A stretch of 64,000 bases of DNA from Thermoleophilia bacterium (GTDB lineage Bacteria; Actinomycetota; Thermoleophilia; Solirubrobacterales; 70-9), in the NCBI GenBank assembly GCA_016650125.1, contig JAENWT010000001.1, forward strand, positions 181,511-245,510. The letters are read 5' to 3'. The position numbers and the translations under genes were made by a program. Below the pieces are notes generated by a model that was not told where the DNA came from, ran no database searches, and saw nothing but the letters and a program-made list of their open reading frames with translations. Within the stretch, counting starts at the first letter, position 1. The number at the start of each line of letters is the position of its first letter. Below are positions 39,796-48,140 of the stretch, piece after piece.

Positions 39796-40830
39796 ATGGC
39801 GACCGAACTCCCAGTTATCCAGCCGGGCCTGCCGGCACCGCTCGATTCCGCTTTGATCACCGAGCTGAGCGCGGAGATCCGCGAGCTCGCCAAGGTCCGG
39901 AACGCGGTCATACTCGCCCACAACTACGAGCTGCCGGAGATCCAGGACGTCGCCGACTACGTCGGTGACTCGCTCGGCCTCTCGCGCCAGGCCGCCGCGG
40001 CCGAGGCCGAGATCGTTGAGTTCTGCGGAGTGCACTTCATGGCCGAGACCGCCTCGATCCTCTCACCGGAGAAGAAGGTGCTGATCCCCGACCTCGATGC
40101 CGGGTGTTCCCTGGCCGATTCAATCAACGCTGACCAGCTGCGCGAGTGGAAAGCGAAGTTCCCCGGGGCGATCGTCGTCATGTACGTCAACACTTCGGCC
40201 GAGGTCAAAGCCGAGACCGACTACTGCTGCACGTCTTCGAACGCGGTGAAAGTGGTCGAGCACATCTGGGCCGAGCACGGGCCGGAGACCGAGATCCTGT
40301 TCGGGCCCGACATGTGGCTCGGCGCCTTCGTCGAACGGGAAACCGGCCTGACCGAGGACCCCGACCGCCGCAGCCGGTTCCACGTCTGGGACGGCGAGTG
40401 CCATGTCCACGCCGGAATCCGGCCCGAGGACATCACGCGCACCCGTGCCGAGAACCCCGAAGCCGAATTCCTGATCCACCCCGAATGCGGCTGCTCCACT
40501 CAGGCCATGGAATACGTCGCTTCCGGTGACATTGATCCCGAAGGCGTCCACATGCTCTCCACCTCGGGCATGATCGAGTACGTCAAGGACAACCCGGACG
40601 GCAGCTTCATCGTCGCCACCGAGAACGGCATGCTCTATCCGATGCAGCAGGCCGCGCCCCGGGCCAACCTGATCGAAGCCAACCGCATGGCCTACTGCAA
40701 GTACATGAAGATGATCACGCTGCCGAAGCTGCGCGATTCGCTGCGCGACCTCACCGGCGAGGTCAAGGTCGACGAAGCGATCGCCGCGAAGGCCCGCCTC
40801 CCGATCGAGCGCATGGTTTCCATCGGTTAA
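39796..40830 (+). CDS. nadA: Quinolinate synthase
   Basis: 344 residues. It condenses iminoaspartate with dihydroxyacetone phosphate, using a [4Fe-4S] cluster. The three ligand cysteines of the family fall at Cys77 (FCGVHFMAET), Cys144 or Cys145 (YCCTSSNAV) and Cys231 (HPECGCSTQAMEY). The motif ILAHNYELPEIQDVAD is typical. The 344-residue length matches the common bacterial class. The order nadC-nadA with no nadB means iminoaspartate must come from an enzyme encoded elsewhere. Confidence 0.96.
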   Translation: MATELPVIQPGLPAPLDSALITELSAEIRELAKVRNAVILAHNYELPEIQDVADYVGDSLGLSRQAAAAEAEIVEFCGVHFMAETASILSPEKKVLIPDLDAGCSLADSINADQLREWKAKFPGAIVVMYVNTSAEVKAETDYCCTSSNAVKVVEHIWAEHGPETEILFGPDMWLGAFVERETGLTEDPDRRSRFHVWDGECHVHAGIRPEDITRTRAENPEAEFLIHPECGCSTQAMEYVASGDIDPEGVHMLSTSGMIEYVKDNPDGSFIVATENGMLYPMQQAAPRANLIEANRMAYCKYMKMITLPKLRDSLRDLTGEVKVDEAIAAKARLPIERMVSIG

Positions 40831-40881
40831 GTACGGGATGGTTGCCCTCCCGGCCGCTGCGCGGCTGAGTAAGGTTGAATT

Positions 40882-42309
40882 GTGTTTCACCTAATCGCCG
40901 CAGCGTCATCGGCATTCCCGGCAGTTGATCAGGACTACCTGTTCGAAGCCCGTCAGATGCAGGCGCTGTCGTTCGCGGTTCACATCCCGCTGGTCTGCTT
41001 CGGCATCGCCTTCCCGGCCATGGTGGTCTTCATGGAGTGGCTCGGCCAGCGGACCGGGGAGGCCCACTACACGGCGATCGCCAAGCGGTGGTCAAAGGTC
41101 ATGATCACCCTTTTCGCGGCAGGGGTGGTCACCGGAACCCTGCTTAGTTTCGAGCTCGGAATCCTCTGGCCGGGCTTCATGTCGACCTTCGGTGATGTGT
41201 TCGGGCTGGCCTTCGGGCTGGAAGGTTTCTCCTTCTTCATCGAAGCGATCTTCATCGGTATCTACGTCTACGGCTGGGACCGGATGTCCCCGAAACGCCA
41301 CATGCTGGCGGGAATCCCGGTGATGGTCACGGGGTTCACCGGTTCCTGGATGGTTATCGCGGTGAACGCCTGGATGAACGATCCTTCCGGGTTCGACGTT
41401 GTCAAGGGCGAGGTCGTGAACGTCGAACCGTGGACCGCGCTGTTTGCCAACGGGCACCTCTGGCCACAGCTGATCCACATGTACCTGGCGGGGTTCATCG
41501 TGGTCGGATTCCTGCTTGCCGCCGTCTATTCCTACGCCTGGCTCAAGGGCCGCCGGGGGGCCTACTTCCGGACCGCGCTGGTCGTGCCATTGGCGATCGC
41601 CTGCCTTGCCGCCCCGACCCAGCTGTTGATCGGTGACTGGGCGGCGCGCACCGTCGCCGACGACCAGCCGATCAAGCTCGCCTCCTTCGAAGGCCTTTAC
41701 AAGACGACCGAAGGCGCGCCGGAGACGATCCTCGGGTGGTACGAGCCTGATGGCACCATCAAATACGGGATCGAGATCCCCAAGCTGCTTTCGCTGCTGG
41801 CGTACCACGACCCGAACGCCACGGTCCAGGGCCTCGACACGGTGCCGGAGGAAGACCGGCCACCGATCAACGTGGTCCGGATCGCCTTCCAGACGATGGT
41901 CGGCATCGGTACCGGCCTCGCTGCGCTGGCCGCCTGGTTTCTGTTCGTCTGGTTCCGCAAGAAACGTCTTCCGAGGACAAAGTGGTTCTATCGCGCGGTC
42001 GTACTGGCCGGGCCGGGCGCCGTGGCCGCGTTGATCGCCGGCTGGGTGACGACCGAAGTCGGGCGACAGCCCTGGGTCGTATACGGCGTGATGAAGACCG
42101 AAGAGGCGGTGACCGGGGCCGAAGGCATCGTCTTCGGCTACGGCGCCCTGGTCGCGGTGTACGTGGTGCTGGCCGCCGCGACCTTCTGGGTGGTCCGGAA
42201 GATCGCCCGAACACCTTTCGACGACGAAATCGCAGCCCTGGAAACGGGACCACCACCGGCCGACAACGCGTCGGCCGCTACGCAAGGAGGTGACGATGTC
42301 TCTCGCTGA
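40882..42309 (+). CDS. cydA: Cytochrome bd-type quinol oxidase subunit I
   Basis: 475 residues, GTG start, about nine membrane helices. It oxidises quinol and carries hemes b and d. The first heme-ligand histidine is in LSFAVHIPLVCFGIAF, the second in QLIHMYLAGFIVVGF, and the heme b methionine is in AFQTMVGIGTG. The quinol loop is short, as in the cyanide-insensitive (CIO-like) type, not the long E. coli loop. Its 3' end overlaps cydB by 14 bases. Confidence 0.93.
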   Translation: MFHLIAAASSAFPAVDQDYLFEARQMQALSFAVHIPLVCFGIAFPAMVVFMEWLGQRTGEAHYTAIAKRWSKVMITLFAAGVVTGTLLSFELGILWPGFMSTFGDVFGLAFGLEGFSFFIEAIFIGIYVYGWDRMSPKRHMLAGIPVMVTGFTGSWMVIAVNAWMNDPSGFDVVKGEVVNVEPWTALFANGHLWPQLIHMYLAGFIVVGFLLAAVYSYAWLKGRRGAYFRTALVVPLAIACLAAPTQLLIGDWAARTVADDQPIKLASFEGLYKTTEGAPETILGWYEPDGTIKYGIEIPKLLSLLAYHDPNATVQGLDTVPEEDRPPINVVRIAFQTMVGIGTGLAALAAWFLFVWFRKKRLPRTKWFYRAVVLAGPGAVAALIAGWVTTEVGRQPWVVYGVMKTEEAVTGAEGIVFGYGALVAVYVVLAAATFWVVRKIARTPFDDEIAALETGPPPADNASAATQGGDDVSR

Positions 42310-43516
42310 CGTGCCTGTATCCCTGATGCTGCTCGGCATCGCCGCCTACATCGTGCTGGGCGGCGCCGATTTCGGTTCGGCCTTCTGGTCGTTCACCGCC
42401 AGGGGCAAACTCAACCGGGAAATCCGCGAGCACACCCACCGCTCGATGGCGCCGGTCTGGGAGGCCAATCACGTCTGGCTGATCTTCGTCCTGGTCGTCT
42501 GCTGGACCGCCTATCCCGAAGTCTTCGGCTCGATCTTCTCGACGCTCTGGATCCCGCTCCTGCTGGCCTGCCTCGGCATCATCATGCGGGCGGTGAGTTA
42601 TGTGGTCGGTGGCGTCGCCGAGCAGCGCTGGGTCGTCGTGCTCTCCGCGGTCTCTTCATTCATCGCGCCGTTTGCCCTCGGGACGGTGATCGGGGCGATC
42701 GTCTCGGGCCGGGTGCCGGTCGGCAACGCGCAGGGTGACCTGTTCTCGAGCTGGCTCAATCCGACCTCGATCATGATCGGCCTCGTCGCCGTGACCGTCT
42801 GCGCGTATCTGGCAGCGATCTATCTGGCCGCGGACGCAAAACGAAACGGGTTGGACGATCTCTCGGAGGCGTTCCGCAAGCGTGGCCTGCTCAGTGGCGT
42901 TATTGCCGGGGTGATCGCTGCGGCCGGGTTGCTGGTGCTCCACAACGACGCCGCGATGATTTACGACGGCCTTGATTCCGGCGACGGGCTCGTGGCCGTG
43001 ATCGTCTCCGCGGTCCTCGGGATCCTCACGATCGGATTGCTCTGGCGCCGCAGTTACGAACTGGCGAGATTCTGCGCCGCGGGGGCGGTCGTCGCGGTGG
43101 TCGCCGGCTGGGGTTTCGCCCAGTCACCCGACATCCTTCCCGGTCTCTCGATCGATGCCGCGGCCGCGGCCGACAACGTGTTGATCGGCCTGCTGGTCTC
43201 GATTGCGGTCGGTCTGATGATCCTGATCCCGTCCCTGGCGCTGCTCTACGGGCTGGTGCTGGGCGGGCGCTTCGACCCGGGTGGCGGCTGGGCGGGCGGT
43301 GAAGGTGTCACGAAGGGCGCGATGAGCACCCTGCTCCCTCCGGGCCGCCGCAAAGTGGTGATCGTGCTGGCGATCGCCGGCATCGGCTCGGCCATGACCT
43401 TCATCTCCAGCGGCGGTGCCGTCCTCTACGTGGGTGTGGCGCTGGTGATGGCGGCACTCGCCATTGGATTCGTGATGCTGGCCGTGACCCTGGTCACTAC
43501 GGCGACACAGGATTGA
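42296..43516 (+). CDS. cydB: Cytochrome bd-type quinol oxidase subunit II
   Basis: About 406 residues. The membrane partner of CydA. It begins with the family motif LLGIAAYIVLGGADFGSAFW and has HRSMAPVWEANHVWLIFVLV shortly after. A perfect AAGGAGGT lies just before ATG 42296, making it preferable to the GTG two codons earlier. Eight or nine hydrophobic segments are seen. It is longer than the usual 335-380 residues because of the C-terminal part. Together the pair gives a high-affinity terminal oxidase. Confidence 0.9.
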   Translation: MSLADVPVSLMLLGIAAYIVLGGADFGSAFWSFTARGKLNREIREHTHRSMAPVWEANHVWLIFVLVVCWTAYPEVFGSIFSTLWIPLLLACLGIIMRAVSYVVGGVAEQRWVVVLSAVSSFIAPFALGTVIGAIVSGRVPVGNAQGDLFSSWLNPTSIMIGLVAVTVCAYLAAIYLAADAKRNGLDDLSEAFRKRGLLSGVIAGVIAAAGLLVLHNDAAMIYDGLDSGDGLVAVIVSAVLGILTIGLLWRRSYELARFCAAGAVVAVVAGWGFAQSPDILPGLSIDAAAAADNVLIGLLVSIAVGLMILIPSLALLYGLVLGGRFDPGGGWAGGEGVTKGAMSTLLPPGRRKVVIVLAIAGIGSAMTFISSGGAVLYVGVALVMAALAIGFVMLAVTLVTTATQD

Positions 43517-43853
43517 CCGGCGCCGCATCGATATCACCGCTGACGCTTCCCTCGCCGGTCTTCTTCTCGTTCTTGCCACCGTCCCCCTGATCGTTCGGGC
43601 CGCCGGGACGGTCGGAGATCGCGTTGTCGGGGGCGTCCTTGCTTTCGTCGTTCGCGCTCGCGGGGCCGTTGCCCTTGTTGCTGCCGTCGTTGTCCCCTGC
43701 GTCCGCTGACTTGGCGGGGGCCGAGTCGGAGGCCGTGGTCCCGGTGGCGGGCGACGGATCGTCGTAACCGCCGCATCCGGCGGCCATGCCGGTGAGGAGC
43801 AGGGCGGAGGCGATCGTCGTGAGGAGCAGGCTCTTTCTGGTCATCGCCCGCAT
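43497..43853 (-). CDS. Small low-complexity lipoprotein
   Basis: 118 residues. A short signal peptide ends in the lipobox LTGMAAGC, so the mature protein should be lipid-anchored at Cys27. The rest is Asp/Asn/Gly/Ser/Lys rich and probably unstructured, with no domain I recognise. Start is ATG 43853, or 43844. It overlaps the end of cydB on the opposite strand by 20 bases and is nine bases downstream of the protease gene, so the two may be co-transcribed. Confidence 0.7.
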   Translation of the reverse strand: MRAMTRKSLLLTTIASALLLTGMAAGCGGYDDPSPATGTTASDSAPAKSADAGDNDGSNKGNGPASANDESKDAPDNAISDRPGGPNDQGDGGKNEKKTGEGSVSGDIDAAPVNPVSP

Positions 43854-43862
43854 TCTTGCGTA

Positions 43863-44996
43863 CTACCGGGCAACGAAGATTCGTACCAGGTGACCGAGCG
43901 GGGTCAGCCAGCCGGCGACCAGCGAGGCCCCGGTGACACGGCCCCAACGACCGGGCGAGAAGAAGTCGCGACGCACCGAGCCCAGGCGGCAGCCGCTGGA
44001 TTCGAGAGCAGTGCGGGCCTCGGCGACGGTGAGTCCTTTGAGGCTGGGCACCTTGCACCAGGTTTTCTCGGGCGGCGCGACCCCTCCCGATCCGACGACG
44101 TCGATTCCGGTCACCCGTAGCGCGACCTTCCTGATCCAGTCACGCATCGGATTGCCGGCGATCCTCGTGTCGATCGAGGGCAGCACCGGGCGGCACTCGG
44201 CGTCACCGAAGCTGGTCGCGCCCATCAGCCGGTATCCGCCCACGATCGGCGCCACCAGGGGTCCGCCGCTGTCACCGAAACAGGTCGAGGTGTTGGCCAG
44301 CGCACCGCCCATGCAGTTCATCGTCAGGTGATTGAAGAGGTTGCCGTTGAGCCGGCGGCAGACGTTGTCGTCGAGCATGACTTGCGACGCGACCCGCAGC
44401 ACCGAGCTCGCCTTTCTGCGTCCGCTGCCGGTGACACCCCAGCCCGTCGTCTTCACGACCCGGCCCGGGCTCCAGATCCCGGTTTCGTCCTCACCGGCGA
44501 GCTTGATCGTCCCCGCGTCGAGCGATTTCGAAAGCTCGAGGAGCCCGAAGTCCCAGTTGGCGACACCGAACCGCTGGCGGTAACGGCGATAGCCGCGGCT
44601 GTTCACGGGCATCATCAGTTTGCGCACGGCGGCCACCTGCCCGGTCGCCTCGTTGTTCAGTCGTGTCCGTCCGCTGATGATTTCGATATCCCGGACCTGC
44701 CGTTTGTTCAGGTCGGCCACGCAGTGGCCGGCTGTCAGGACCAGATCGGGTGCGATCAGGGAGCCACCGCAGAAGAAACGGGCCCGGGGCTTTGAGAACG
44801 GCGCTGTTCTCCGGGCCTCGGTCAGGGCGACCTGCCAGGGCCAGTCACCGATCTTCGTTGCCTTCCCGTTGACGATGCTGATCTGTGCCGCCCCGGCCCG
44901 TTCGGGCGGGGAGAGCAGACAGAGGCAGAGGCAGACGACCGTGACCCCGGCGAGCACAAACGCATGAATTCCTGCCGTTCGGGCTTCACCGGGCAT
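43863..44996 (-). CDS. Secreted trypsin-like serine protease with C-terminal PASTA-like domain
   Basis: 377 residues. A signal peptide (FVLAGVTVVCLCLCLLSPPE) is followed by the chymotrypsin fold. ISIVNGKATKIGDWPWQVAL is the mature N-terminus. The catalytic triad is His in LTAGHCVA, Asp in NWDFGLLEL and Ser in CFGDSGGPLV. The Asp six residues before that Ser, expected for trypsin-like specificity, is replaced by a Ser/Thr stretch (NTSTCFGD), so specificity is open. The last 65 residues (KVPSLKGLTVAEARTALESS) look like one PASTA repeat, a peptidoglycan or beta-lactam-binding module, suggesting action at the wall. Confidence 0.88.
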   Translation of the reverse strand: MPGEARTAGIHAFVLAGVTVVCLCLCLLSPPERAGAAQISIVNGKATKIGDWPWQVALTEARRTAPFSKPRARFFCGGSLIAPDLVLTAGHCVADLNKRQVRDIEIISGRTRLNNEATGQVAAVRKLMMPVNSRGYRRYRQRFGVANWDFGLLELSKSLDAGTIKLAGEDETGIWSPGRVVKTTGWGVTGSGRRKASSVLRVASQVMLDDNVCRRLNGNLFNHLTMNCMGGALANTSTCFGDSGGPLVAPIVGGYRLMGATSFGDAECRPVLPSIDTRIAGNPMRDWIRKVALRVTGIDVVGSGGVAPPEKTWCKVPSLKGLTVAEARTALESSGCRLGSVRRDFFSPGRWGRVTGASLVAGWLTPLGHLVRIFVAR

Positions 44997-45143
44997 TCAT
45001 AGAGGGTAGCGGGTACGATTTACTAGCAAACGTTAATACTTTCTTCACATAATCCCTTCATTGGGGTCAGAGCGCGCGGGCTGGGTGATTGATGTCTTCC
45101 AGTGGAAGGAATCGATTCCCCGCTCCGGAATAGGGCAGACCAG

Positions 45144-46004
45144 ATGGCTTTCGGAAAGAAGAACAAAAAGCAATTGGCCGCGGTAGAGCTTGAAGAAGCT
45201 CGTGCCCGCCAGCAATCCGACCGACCCCGCAAGGGCGGCGCGCCGATCATCGAGATGCGCGACGTCAGCAAGGTCTACGGCGGCGGCCATCTGGCCGTCG
45301 ACCGGGTCTCGCTTGCGGTCAACCGCGGCGACTTCGTCTTTCTCGTGGGCCCGACGGGTTGCGGCAAGTCGACCCTGATCAAACTCCTGATCCGCGAGCT
45401 CGAGCCGACCGACGGCACGGTCTCGATCGCCGGCCGAGACATCGGCCAGCTCTCGGACAAGAAGATTCCGCAGCTCCGCCGGAACATCGGGACCGTCTTC
45501 CAGGACTTCAAGCTGCTGCCGAGCCGCACCGTCTACGACAACGTCGCCTACGCCCTGCAGGTGATCGGCGCCTCGCGCGCCGAGATCCGCCAGAAGGTCC
45601 CCGAGACGCTGCGCCTGGTCGGCCTTTCGACCAAGCTCCACAATTACCCGGACGAACTCTCCGGTGGCGAGCAGCAGCGTGTCTCCGTAGCCCGCGCTTT
45701 CGTCAACCATCCGCCCTTGCTGCTGGCCGACGAGCCCAGCGGAAACCTGGATCCGGTCACCTCGGTCGGCATCATGCAGCTGCTCTACCGGATCAACAAG
45801 ACCGGAACCACCGTGGTGGTCGTGACCCACGACCGCGAGATGGTCGACCGCATGCGCCGCCGCGTGGTCGAACTTTATGAAGGCCGGGTCATCCGCGACG
45901 AGATCGCCGGCGGATACACGGAAGAGTCGACCACCGAATTCGGCGTGCGGGTGCGCGGCGAGATGGGTGTCGGCGTCGAAGGCCACTCGAACGGAGTCCA
46001 CTGA
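45144..46004 (+). CDS. ftsE: Cell division ATP-binding protein FtsE
   Basis: About 286 residues (300 from the alternative GTG 45102). ABC ATPase with GPTGCGKST (Walker A), [15 protein letters not shown] (signature) and [13 protein letters not shown] (Walker B). The FtsE-specific [21 protein letters not shown] is present. A basic N-terminal extension of about 30 residues precedes the ABC domain and a tail of about 30 follows it. With FtsX it controls septal wall hydrolases at division. Its stop overlaps the ftsX ATG. Confidence 0.93.
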   Translation: MAFGKKNKKQLAAVELEEARARQQSDRPRKGGAPIIEMRDVSKVYGGGHLAVDRVSLAVNRGDFVFLVGPTGCGKSTLIKLLIRELEPTDGTVSIAGRDIGQLSDKKIPQLRRNIGTVFQDFKLLPSRTVYDNVAYALQVIGASRAEIRQKVPETLRLVGLSTKLHNYPDELSGGEQQRVSVARAFVNHPPLLLADEPSGNLDPVTSVGIMQLLYRINKTGTTVVVVTHDREMVDRMRRRVVELYEGRVIRDEIAGGYTEESTTEFGVRVRGEMGVGVEGHSNGVH

Positions 46005-46912
46005 TGGGCAAGCTTTGGTTTTTCACCGGCGAAGCGATTCGCGCCATCCGCAAGAACATGGCTCCGACCACGGCCGCGATCGTCACGACGGTCCTGACCG
46101 CCATCCTGATCGGCGTCCTGATCCCGATCTTCCAGACGACGCAGAGCAAGAGCGCCGACGTGCGTGACGACCTGCAGCTGCGGCTCTACCTCTTCGACGA
46201 CGCGACCGCGGGGGAGACGGCTTCTCTTCAGAGTGAAGTCGAGGCCCTGCCGCACGTGAGCAGCGTCGAACTCCTCACCAAGGACGACGCTCTGGCCGAG
46301 TTCAAGAGCGACTTCGACCAGGGGAACCGCGACGTCCTCCAGGAGATCAAAGGCAACCCGTTCCCCGCAAACTTCATCGTCAAGCCTGACGACGCCGCCA
46401 ATCTCGACACGATCCGGGCTTCGCTCCAGCCTCCGGGCAAGAGCGGGCAGCCGACCTTCATCTCACCGATCGTCCAGAAGGTGGACGACCGCCAGGCCGA
46501 CGCCCAGAAGATCGAAGAGGTCACCGGTGCGCTCAAACTCGTGCTGACCGTGATCACCGCTCTGCTGATCGGCGCCTCGCTGCTGCTGATCGGAAATACG
46601 ATTCGGCTCTCGATCTATACCCGGCGACGGGAGATCGAGGTCATGCGACTGGTCGGCGCCACGCGCTGGTTCATCCGCTGGCCGTTCATGATCGAAGGCG
46701 TCGTCGTCGGCATGCTCGGCGGTGCGATTGCGATACTTGTCCTGTGGATAGGCAAGATCACAGTGGTGGATCCGCTCTCAGAGAGCTTGCCGTTCCTGCA
46801 GTCGCAGGAATCGATGTCCTTCGTGGTGCTGATGCTCTGCCTGTTCGGGGCTGCCGTGCTGGTCTCGGCCATCGGTTCCGGTCTGACGCTGCGCCGCTTC
46901 CTCAAGGTCTGA
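46004..46912 (+). CDS. ftsX: Cell division protein FtsX
   Basis: 302 residues with the FtsX topology: one N-terminal helix (TTAAIVTTVLTAILIGVLIP), a large external loop, then three helices at the C-terminus. The loop ending in KIEEVTGALKLVLTVITALL and the following RLSIYTRRREIEVMRLVGAT motif are diagnostic. The external loop would contact a wall hydrolase or its activator; a peptidase gene follows directly. Confidence 0.94.
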   Translation: MGKLWFFTGEAIRAIRKNMAPTTAAIVTTVLTAILIGVLIPIFQTTQSKSADVRDDLQLRLYLFDDATAGETASLQSEVEALPHVSSVELLTKDDALAEFKSDFDQGNRDVLQEIKGNPFPANFIVKPDDAANLDTIRASLQPPGKSGQPTFISPIVQKVDDRQADAQKIEEVTGALKLVLTVITALLIGASLLLIGNTIRLSIYTRRREIEVMRLVGATRWFIRWPFMIEGVVVGMLGGAIAILVLWIGKITVVDPLSESLPFLQSQESMSFVVLMLCLFGAAVLVSAIGSGLTLRRFLKV

Positions 46913-46928
46913 GCGAAAGCGGATAAGT

Positions 46929-48140
46929 TTGAGGATCGCGTTTTTAGCGCTGTTCTCGGTCGTCGTCGGGCTGATCACGGGAATGTGGATCGGGGGTCAC
47001 CCCGAGAACCTGCCGGGTCCGTTCAGCGACATCTTCGTCGAATCCGAACTGGTCACGGACCAGTCGGCGAGCGACGAGGCCGCCGGGGTCATCGCGGAGA
47101 AGTACTGGCGGAAGACTGACGCGGAACAGGTCCAGGACTCATCGATCCGCGGCATGGTCGACCGCTTGAAGAAGCAGTACAAGGACCGCTTCTCGCACTA
47201 TTTCAACGCGGATGAGCTGTCCGAGTTCACCGAGTCGATCGAAGGCTCGTTCAGCGGGGTCGGCATGACGGTCGGCGGGGTCGCCAAGAAGGGCCTGCGC
47301 GTCGGTTTCGTCTTCAAGAAATCACCCGCGGCCGAGGCCGGTTTCGAGCCGGGCGACGTCATCGTCACCGTCGATGGCAAGTCGATCCGCGGCACGAGTG
47401 CCGATCTGGCAGTGGCCCAGATCAAGGGGCCGGGAGGCACGGAAGTTACGCTGGGCGTGCGTAAGGAAGGCAAGGGCAAGTCGAAGGACTTCACCCTGAC
47501 CCGCGAGGAGATCCGGGTGCCGATCACCTCGAACAAGGTCAAGACCGTCGACGGGCGCAAGCTCGGCTACGTCCGGCTCACCACCTTCAGCGACGGCGCC
47601 AGCGTCAACCTGCGCCGCGCGGTCGACAAGGCCCGCGAGAACGGGGCGGAAGGCATCGTCCTCGACCTGCGGGCCAACGGCGGCGGCCTGCTGCCGGAAG
47701 CCGTGCTCACCTCGAGCATCTTCATTCCCAAGAATGACGTCGTGGTCAAGACCGAGTCACGGACCGAACCGACCGAGGTCTACCGGGCGATCGGCGGCGA
47801 CATCGGCGACTTCCCGCTGACCGTGCTGGTCAACCGTGACACCGCTTCGGCCGCGGAGATCCTCGCGGCGGCGCTTCAGACGGATGTGGAAGCACCGGTG
47901 GTGGGAACCAGAACCTTCGGCAAGGGTGTCTTCCAGCAGGTGATCAACCTCGACAACGGCGGGGCCCTCGACCTGACCGTCGGCGAGTTCTTCACGGCCA
48001 ACGGCGTCTCGCTGGCCGGCAAGGGCCTGAAGCCAGACGTCAAGGCTCCGCTCAACCTCGACGCCAAGCACGACACCCAGCTCAACAAGGCTTACGAAGT
48101 GCTCGGAGACGAGATCGCCGCCGCCGACGACGAGTCGTAG
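46929..48140 (+). CDS. S41 family C-terminal processing peptidase (CtpA-like)
   Basis: 403 residues, TTG start. An N-terminal anchor helix, a PDZ domain (about residues 95-175; PAAEAGFEPGDVIVTVDGKS) and the S41 core. The catalytic Ser lies in NRDTASAAEILAAALQ and the Lys in TRTFGKGVFQQV, forming a Ser-Lys dyad. LDLRANGGGLLPEAV is the usual family motif. It follows ftsX by 16 bp and its stop overlaps the rnr start. Relatives trim exported or division proteins outside the membrane. Confidence 0.92.
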   Translation: MRIAFLALFSVVVGLITGMWIGGHPENLPGPFSDIFVESELVTDQSASDEAAGVIAEKYWRKTDAEQVQDSSIRGMVDRLKKQYKDRFSHYFNADELSEFTESIEGSFSGVGMTVGGVAKKGLRVGFVFKKSPAAEAGFEPGDVIVTVDGKSIRGTSADLAVAQIKGPGGTEVTLGVRKEGKGKSKDFTLTREEIRVPITSNKVKTVDGRKLGYVRLTTFSDGASVNLRRAVDKARENGAEGIVLDLRANGGGLLPEAVLTSSIFIPKNDVVVKTESRTEPTEVYRAIGGDIGDFPLTVLVNRDTASAAEILAAALQTDVEAPVVGTRTFGKGVFQQVINLDNGGALDLTVGEFFTANGVSLAGKGLKPDVKAPLNLDAKHDTQLNKAYEVLGDEIAAADDES

